Virus record (IMG/VR): IMGVR_UViG_3300009159_000349
Location: 1 to 22,492 of that record
Length of the DNA: 22,492 bases
Strand: one strand, 5' to 3'
From: a virus
Part shown: positions 20,801 through 22,492 of the stretch, in pieces
Layout of the letters: each line of letters starts with the position of its first letter
Numbering within the stretch: position 1 is the stretch's first letter
Made by a program: the position numbers and the translations under genes
Notes under the pieces: model-generated
Told to the model about the DNA's origin: nothing
Databases searched by the model: none
What the model saw: the letters and a program-made list of their open reading frames with translations, nothing else

Positions 20801-22492
20801 GCACCAGGCGGCACCACTGCAATACCTACCACATTCGACAATGGCACTACCTATTTTGATGCACACAGCACAAACTTCTTCAAGTACATTGTTCAAGGTG
20901 GTGCTGTGTACACTTACGATTACTTGCCCAGTGTCAACAGTAGTGTGTCTAATCCGGGCAAGTTTGTATTTGGCCAGGAAGTGTATGATAACTCCATAGT
21001 GCTGGGAGACCAGTGGGGAGCCGCAGTCAATTACACCAGTGGCCGACTACTTGTGGGTGCACCAGGCAGTGATCTGGGTGACAGCAGTCTAAACTATGGT
21101 CGTGTGGCCAGCTTTGATAACCCTACACTGCGTCCGGCCTGGACTCCAATCCATGTACAGCAACCAGTGGTAGATGTTTATTTGATCAATTCTGTGTTTA
21201 TGTTTGATCGACTGCAGAGTTCGGCCACTGAATTCTTTGACTGGTTTGATCCACTACAAGGTAAGATCCTTGGCGCTGCCAGACAGAATATAAATTACAT
21301 TGGTGCTGTGGATCCTGCACAATACAACACTGGTATCATTAATAACAATGGTAACTTCTGGGGCGAAGCCAATCTTGGACAGATTTGGTGGGATACTAAC
21401 AGTGTGCGATTCATTGATCCCAATCAAGACAATCTGGCCTACGCTGCACGCCGTTGGGGACAGTTGTTCCCAGGCAGCACAGTAGAAGTGTATCAGTGGG
21501 TGCAGAGCACAGTACCACCTAGTGCCTACACCGGTCCGGGAACCCCACGTGATACAACCTCATACACTCAAGTTTCTGGCCTAGACAGCAACGGTATAAT
21601 CAGCACCTTCTATTATTTCTGGGCCAAGGACATTACCACAGTACAAACTACTCTGGGTAAAACACTCAGTACCACCGGTATTGCCAGATACATTGAAGAA
21701 CCCAGAAGCAGTGGCATACCATATGTGGCCTTCCTTGATGCCAGCACTGTGGCCATCTACAATGGCTTGCCATATATCAGCGCACAAGATACCATCTTGC
21801 ATGTCGACTACGAGCAGCAGGCAACCATTAATAACATTCACCAAGAATTTGAGTTAATTGCAGCCGACGTTGCTGACAGTTTCTTAAGCAGTAACCTGTA
21901 TAGAAAACTTCAAGACAGTTTCTGTGGTGTAGACACAGCCGGTGCTGTGGTGCCAGATCCAAACCTAAGTCCAGCAGAACGCATTGGTGTACAGTTCCGC
22001 CCACGCCAGAGCATGTTTGTCAACAGATTCTTAGCACTGCAGAACTACCTAGAGCGAGCCAATGCTATCTTGTTGCAATATCCAATAGTGGAAAACCGCA
22101 GCCTGAGCTTGCTGAACAGCAGAGAGCCCGAACCCACTGCAGCCAGTGGCGCTTGGAACCTGCGAGTAGCCAATCTAGAAGAACTCAGTTTTCAAAATCT
22201 CTACGCTGTGCCCATTGGATATCGTTATCTAGTGGTCAGCGACAGCAGTCAAGATGGTCTATGGACCATTTACAGTGTGGAACAAGTTAATTCTGTGCGT
22301 TACACCGAACTAGTACGCATACAAAATTATGACACACGTAACTATTGGTATTATACCACTTGGTACTTGCCTGGATACAACAAGAGTCAAAAACCAATAA
22401 CACAGGTTCCCAACTATGCAAGTCTTGCGACCCTGAATGTTCCGGTGGGTTCTAGTGTCAAAGTCACTGCCAATGGTCAAGGCAAGTTTGAA
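11843..22492 (+). CDS. giant baseplate protein in the gp7 position, propeller-bearing (runs off right edge)
   Basis: One frame is open for 3550 codons from ATG 11843 to the edge with no stop, so the protein exceeds about 380 kDa and its C-terminus is unseen. GGAG (11832-11835) lies 7 nt upstream and TAATG couples it to gp6. Residues 1-160 (LLPEIFQTDTNK, ATLDQL, GYVGRSVG, RLFTSNYYTWDPFIDFDKMVNYSQYYWLPSGP) and a W-rich body (about 1270-1900: GHDGSITVAFGDIRDEILLE, WQLIGFSEKPTWWNDVYG, YPFAIMRMLALTRPAEFF) look like a conserved wedge scaffold. Added modules: cupredoxin-like tandem (164-302), beta adaptors (937, 1180, 2454, 2622, 2737), a THGLSVGAVV module (2173-2234), seven FG-GAP motifs (2305-3093), then a Tyr/Trp-rich C-terminal part. 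Position after gp6 suggests a gp7 equivalent, although I cannot align it to T4 gp7 (1032 aa). A receptor-contacting fibre-like role for the inserts is inference. Confidence 0.75.
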   Translation, partial: MASVRTVELLPEIFQTDTNKMVLGATLDQLTQEPNFKTIQGYVGRSVGPGVNPNDKYVTEPTATRTDYQLEPGVISLDPANVQSITNAITYPGMIDALSLQGANTTKADRLFTSNYYTWDPFIDFDKMVNYSQYYWLPSGPDAVDVFAGTVPLTDNFVVTRANGVYTFSGVEGDNPTLTLVRQGNYTFQVAQNATETVNFRVTNRSNNAFLIDGIANPTLTLVRGNTYVFNLLLTGDYKFTIQSTPAFNVNNDYNDGVSRNSSSAGLLTFTVPQDAPDTLYYSSKNEFLMAGTFNIVNGTPGTGPGFWIQTDPGVNGRLPYAPNISSRDVLGVINNGEDLGTVTFNVPLATAQSFYYNLTDIGSVDLIVADLQFDQINNVFVDQFLAEYGGIDGIRNLNGRTLVFLNQIPDAQDGGWLVTTQFDPLAQDSANNGLTGSYDTTTFDQTTPIDDVALRYSVWQIQYVQAVGGSYYMKLVSVEAVNNLEKFNILYGDVYASTNWYKNSSGYFEQIPLLTAAKNLLYYQDGTDPEIFGQIRLIDQVDAGVLNVDEIIGKKNYTSPNGVAFTNGLKVQFIGQVTPSSYAGNQYYVEGVGVAIKLLPVTNYVTPETYTESATVPFDSTPFDVGNFDASLNQPLVPDYLTINRASPDLNAWTRSNRWFHVDVINAAAQYNNILPVLDNAYRAKRPILEYRAGTRLYDFGTESKQPVDIIDFSVTDAFSTIEGSTGYGTDGYNFTDGTRVIFARDADPDVRDKIYVVQFITPDTVPPLIAEPIINLTPATDADVLFDNTVVCLSGQTLQGKSFWYDGVNWIKAQQKTGVNQAPLFNVYDSAGISLSDAVKYPSSTFVGSKLFSYAINASGVTDPVLGFALRYLSLANVGDIVFDNNLYTETFTYVKNKITTTDNISIGIVRQYASRTVFEKELGWQPAITKGYTRQQFKFTYDGRPLQLDIAVLPNGAIPSVQVFVGSVFVSPGDYTVSTTSNSTTITLNNVYIPGDVIEVVVISDQASSVGFYQIPSNLENNPLNVNSPYFTLGTTRAHYDTMGQNLLALVGPINGANNSRDLGNIGRYGENIVQQSSPLTLAGYFMRSADYNIFAALSFNDREYTKFKTQLLDTVVQNDYINMTVPEILNSAMAEIVEGRSSLNPFYWSDMVPTGSVFAQSSTTITPISTNVFSTVQTYNFTSSNYLGLLVYVNDILLQINYEYTVAVDAPSLTITAPLAVGDVVRIEEYNPTYGNYVPNTPTKMGLYPAYRPRIYVDDTYVEARLVIQGHDGSITVAFGDIRDEILLEFETRIFNNLKIKSAIPLPVVEVVPGQFRTTDYSLNEINSIESSSFLSWIGWNNLDYKTQTYFANNQFTWNYSAAGNKLTGDNTRSEEPLLGAWRGIYNYFYDTDSPQSTPWQLIGFSEKPTWWNDVYGPGPYTSDNLVLWDDMALGLVADPIVPYIRPEYARPNLQQVIPTGTEGQLLSPFESVVGLYDSTQWQKSWVFGDNGPVEASWRKSSSYPFAIMRMLALTRPAEFFSLFADRDLYKYNTEFGQYLYNDRYRLDANGVEVYGNGVSKASYINWIVDYNQLSGLNSTDLLTADLKNLDVRLCYRMASFTDKQYLNIYTEKSSPNSTNSSLLLPPESYKLLVYKNQPFDRVGYSAVTVQRSGTGYAVIGYSLQNPYFNILISNPSGKKQRISAGGSTVLVPIEYTKNVAQVPYGYVFANATMVVDFLLSYGALLARQGLMFDGVENGYVLNWNQMAQEFLYWDNQGWADGAIICLNPAAAILSVSRPQSIVDSVTVMTPESLVLDQNRQVVPARDLVITRLGNDFSVRTVTNQIISFLDVKFTSYETMVVLDNVSIFNDLIYNPATSARQGRIYVRATVSAEWNGQLDAQGFILNDLNTIKEWQPYKKYTKGEIVLYKRNYWSAQDIVQPSAEFNSSQWVKSDYTAIQGGLLANLPNKSNELANSYDTFNANFAVDQNLFAYGLIGFRPRQYMSALDLSDTSQVNVYQQFIKDKGTILSVDLFGNANLGKEVAEYYVRENWAILQATYGANANKTFIEFQLNQALLRADPSVYQVIEPAQPSLADQTVLYSKVWRTGRPLSSPNIFTTIYPEITDTALPSAGYVNIDDVDITVFNLASNLNLDAATLETVGIGTTIWAAKINDYDWGIYRCSPVPGRIESVTSNLNGTSSVVFSQTHGLSVGAVVILKYVDTQVDGVYRVLAVPSINTITIDLTFTNTVVAQGLAFFLQTQRVAQASDVINLPYAQSLVPGAKAWVDNNGSGHWEVLEKQAPFVEGAVLSATVPVSNSGFGSSVAQGQNNLSALIGSPTDGAAGAVYTWLRDQTNQYIQTNILTLGTTSTAGYGNAVKIGTNTWAAAGASASNSSQGYAAVIYRPAQSNVFDQRQLLVAPDQNFGAGEFGYDVAISRDERWMYIGAPGNNTVYAYGRVDIDENQYVTYVGDGSTVVYNFSDSISITNGEQLTVVVNNVVQVYGIDYTTTSTNVVFVTAPVQSLPILIRRRTSYQLDKNTYYSISQNATSGGGSGAKFTVTNLRGVYTTTLVSGGTGYANGNTVTIYGANIGGATPANNLVITVTAVDGGAITAFTTAGSGISNTSIFTITPYLATVSDIFSFTVTVNGDLQRPFQDYSFNTDSALYADEIVFNNVPAAGANIVVTALSYFQFVQAITVSGLSNTARFGNSVSTTTDGRQVLIGAPSDSTTNYANSGAVYAFDRSVIRYIVSDPTTLTYALPAGWQEPVSVVLNNEFLVNSAQFLDGTFSVVGNNVVLSSSLTLAVGDIIEIESNIFRQVQKFAAGSPTQAAGFGTVINVCPTNCSVYASSPLDGSVLPDAGSVDRRTNQARLYGVITSTVSNAALTPGNTIRINNTPVTVPNAPDNTVDGLAAAIIAAGIPNVTATVSNGLLTISVINLAAADEFNRLSVLPGVSGTAFADLGFEPYAFAQTIVSPNPVDFAYFGQSLNIDSSALTLVVGAPGGTTAIPTTFDNGTTYFDAHSTNFFKYIVQGGAVYTYDYLPSVNSSVSNPGKFVFGQEVYDNSIVLGDQWGAAVNYTSGRLLVGAPGSDLGDSSLNYGRVASFDNPTLRPAWTPIHVQQPVVDVYLINSVFMFDRLQSSATEFFDWFDPLQGKILGAARQNINYIGAVDPAQYNTGIINNNGNFWGEANLGQIWWDTNSVRFIDPNQDNLAYAARRWGQLFPGSTVEVYQWVQSTVPPSAYTGPGTPRDTTSYTQVSGLDSNGIISTFYYFWAKDITTVQTTLGKTLSTTGIARYIEEPRSSGIPYVAFLDASTVAIYNGLPYISAQDTILHVDYEQQATINNIHQEFELIAADVADSFLSSNLYRKLQDSFCGVDTAGAVVPDPNLSPAERIGVQFRPRQSMFVNRFLALQNYLERANAILLQYPIVENRSLSLLNSREPEPTAASGAWNLRVANLEELSFQNLYAVPIGYRYLVVSDSSQDGLWTIYSVEQVNSVRYTELVRIQNYDTRNYWYYTTWYLPGYNKSQKPITQVPNYASLATLNVPVGSSVKVTANGQGKFE
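12332..12748 (+). other. tandem cupredoxin-like segment with lost metal ligands
   Basis: Residues 164-302 of the giant protein. NPTLTLVR occurs twice (175 and 217), 42 residues apart, each followed by a Y.F strand, as in cupredoxin-like domains of marine phage and bacterial proteins. The second copy ends LTFTVPQDAPDTLYYSSKNE FLMAG. Typical members read LYYYC..H..MGG there; here Ser stands for Cys and Glu for His, with only Met 290 kept. The early His (GHPF) is also absent (TGDYKF). The fold seems kept and the copper site lost. Confidence 0.5.
14651..14866 (+). repeat. beta adaptor module, copy 1
   Basis: Residues 937-1008 of the giant protein: RQQFKFTYDGRPL, VQVFVGSVFVSPGDYTVS, TTITLNNVYIPGDVIEVVVIS. 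The shared pattern is F.F, then V.VNn.....DYTv, then ItL....aGD.IeI. Such units are common linkers or fibre attachment modules in phage structural proteins. Confidence 0.5.
15380..15547 (+). repeat. beta adaptor module, copy 2
   Basis: Residues 1180-1235: VQTYNFTSSNYLGLLVYVND, INYEYTVAVDAPSLTI, then LAVGDVVRIEEYN. It has the same V.VND / YEYTV / LtI / GDVVRI order as copy 1. Confidence 0.5.
19202..19402 (+). repeat. beta adaptor module, copy 3 (between propeller blades 3 and 4)
   Basis: Residues 2454-2520: YVGDGSTVVYNF, LTVVVNNVVQVYGIDYTT, NVVFVTAPVQSLPILIRRR. The GDGST..Y.F opening followed by V.VNN..Q..G.DYT is the classic form of this module. It sits inside the propeller sequence. Confidence 0.55.
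19430..19669 (+). other. Gly-rich beta module inserted in the propeller
   Basis: Residues 2530-2609: SGGGSGAKFTVTNLRG, VSGGTGYANGNTVTIYGANI, LVITVTAVDGGAITAFT. The G.GY..G..VTI.G pattern followed by an ITV..V.GG strand is a small beta module seen in phage structural proteins. Function unknown. Confidence 0.4.
19706..19870 (+). repeat. beta adaptor module, copy 4 (between blades 3 and 4)
   Basis: Residues 2622-2676: VSDIFSFTVTVNGDLQRPFQ, DYSFN, EIVFNNVPAAGANIVVTAL. It has the same V.VNG / DYSF / IvF....aGa.IvV order, a little more divergent. Confidence 0.45.
20051..20245 (+). repeat. beta adaptor module, copy 5 (between blades 4 and 5)
   Basis: Residues 2737-2801: SDPTTLTYALPAGWQEPVSV, VLNNEFLVN, NNVVLSSSLTLAVGDIIEIES. 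The V.LNNE and LaVGDIIEI ends match the other copies; the middle differs. Confidence 0.45.
20423..20701 (+). other. beta-alpha-beta insert between propeller blades 5 and 6
   Basis: Residues 2861-2953: GNTIRINNTPVTVPNA, NTVDGLAAAIIAAGIPNVTA, NGLLTISVINLAA, LSVLPGVSGTAFADLGF. Order: strand with IRIN..PVTVP, helix, strand with LTI, then a LGF end. Similar units occur repeatedly in phage tail and flagellin-type proteins. Function unknown. Confidence 0.4.

Larger units (their letters stand above)
18755..21123 (+). other. seven FG-GAP motifs: integrin-type beta-propeller with spliced modules
   Basis: Residues 2305-3093 of the giant protein. Motif starts: GFGSSVAQGQ...ALIGSPTDG (2305), GYGNAVKIGTNTWAAAGASA (2358), EFGYDVAISRDERWMYIGAP (2414), RFGNSVSTTTDGRQVLIGAP (2692), GFGTVINVCPTNCSVYASSP (2818), YFGQSLNIDSSALTLVVGAP (2969), QWGAAVNYTSGRLLVGAPGS (3057). 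Each has [FYW]G..v ...... l.iGaP, then usually G.VY.fd. Seven is the blade number of integrin-alpha propellers. Other small modules lie between blades 3-4, 4-5 and 5-6. The motif assignment is strong; closure into one propeller is inference. Confidence 0.75.

Noticed and set aside
21288-21295. TATAAATT inside the giant gene as another late promoter
   Set aside because: It lies deep in a coding frame with no gene start nearby; an AT-rich chance match is more likely.

Overview
The window reads as a stretch of the baseplate (late structural) region of a T4-related contractile-tailed bacteriophage, probably from an uncultured aquatic lineage. The support is gene content and order: a tube-cap-like protein, gp53, a hub protein, a gp5-type spike, gp25, gp6 and a giant protein in the gp7 position. 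All are on the plus strand and tightly packed, with 1-base TAATG overlaps or gaps of a few to a few tens of bases. I see no tRNA, rRNA, insertion sequence, CRISPR array or factor-independent terminator. Host and taxonomy cannot be fixed from sequence alone.

Layout: (1) 1-555, minus strand, the N-terminal 185 codons of a gene whose start region (NYLNNRDILKEI) resembles the late sigma factor gp55 of T4; its end lies off the window. (2) 556-650, a divergent control region. On the minus strand it has a near-consensus sigma70 promoter (TTGACA, 16 bp, extended TGC-TATACT). On the plus strand it has a T4-late-like TAAATACT box next to the first structural gene. (3) 651-8345, five baseplate genes: gp48/54-like tube cap, gp53, a gp27-like hub, a gp5-like spike without lysozyme, and gp25. 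(4) 8391-11843, the gp6-like wedge protein, preceded by an AATAAATA box. (5) 11843 to the right edge, one uninterrupted reading frame of at least 3550 codons with no stop, in the gp7 position.

How the parts fit: gp25, gp6, gp53 and the giant protein should make the baseplate wedges. The hub and spike form the centre and piercing tip, and the tube-cap protein joins baseplate to tail tube. If the minus-strand gene is a gp55-type sigma factor, the window holds both a regulator expressed from a host-type promoter and its likely targets, the TAAATA-type late boxes in front of structural genes.

The most notable item is the giant protein. Apart from a conserved W-rich wedge-like body, it carries a degenerate tandem cupredoxin-like segment, at least five copies of a small beta adaptor module, and seven FG-GAP motifs. 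Seven is the number expected for an integrin-alpha-type seven-bladed beta-propeller, with adaptor and other small modules spliced between blades.
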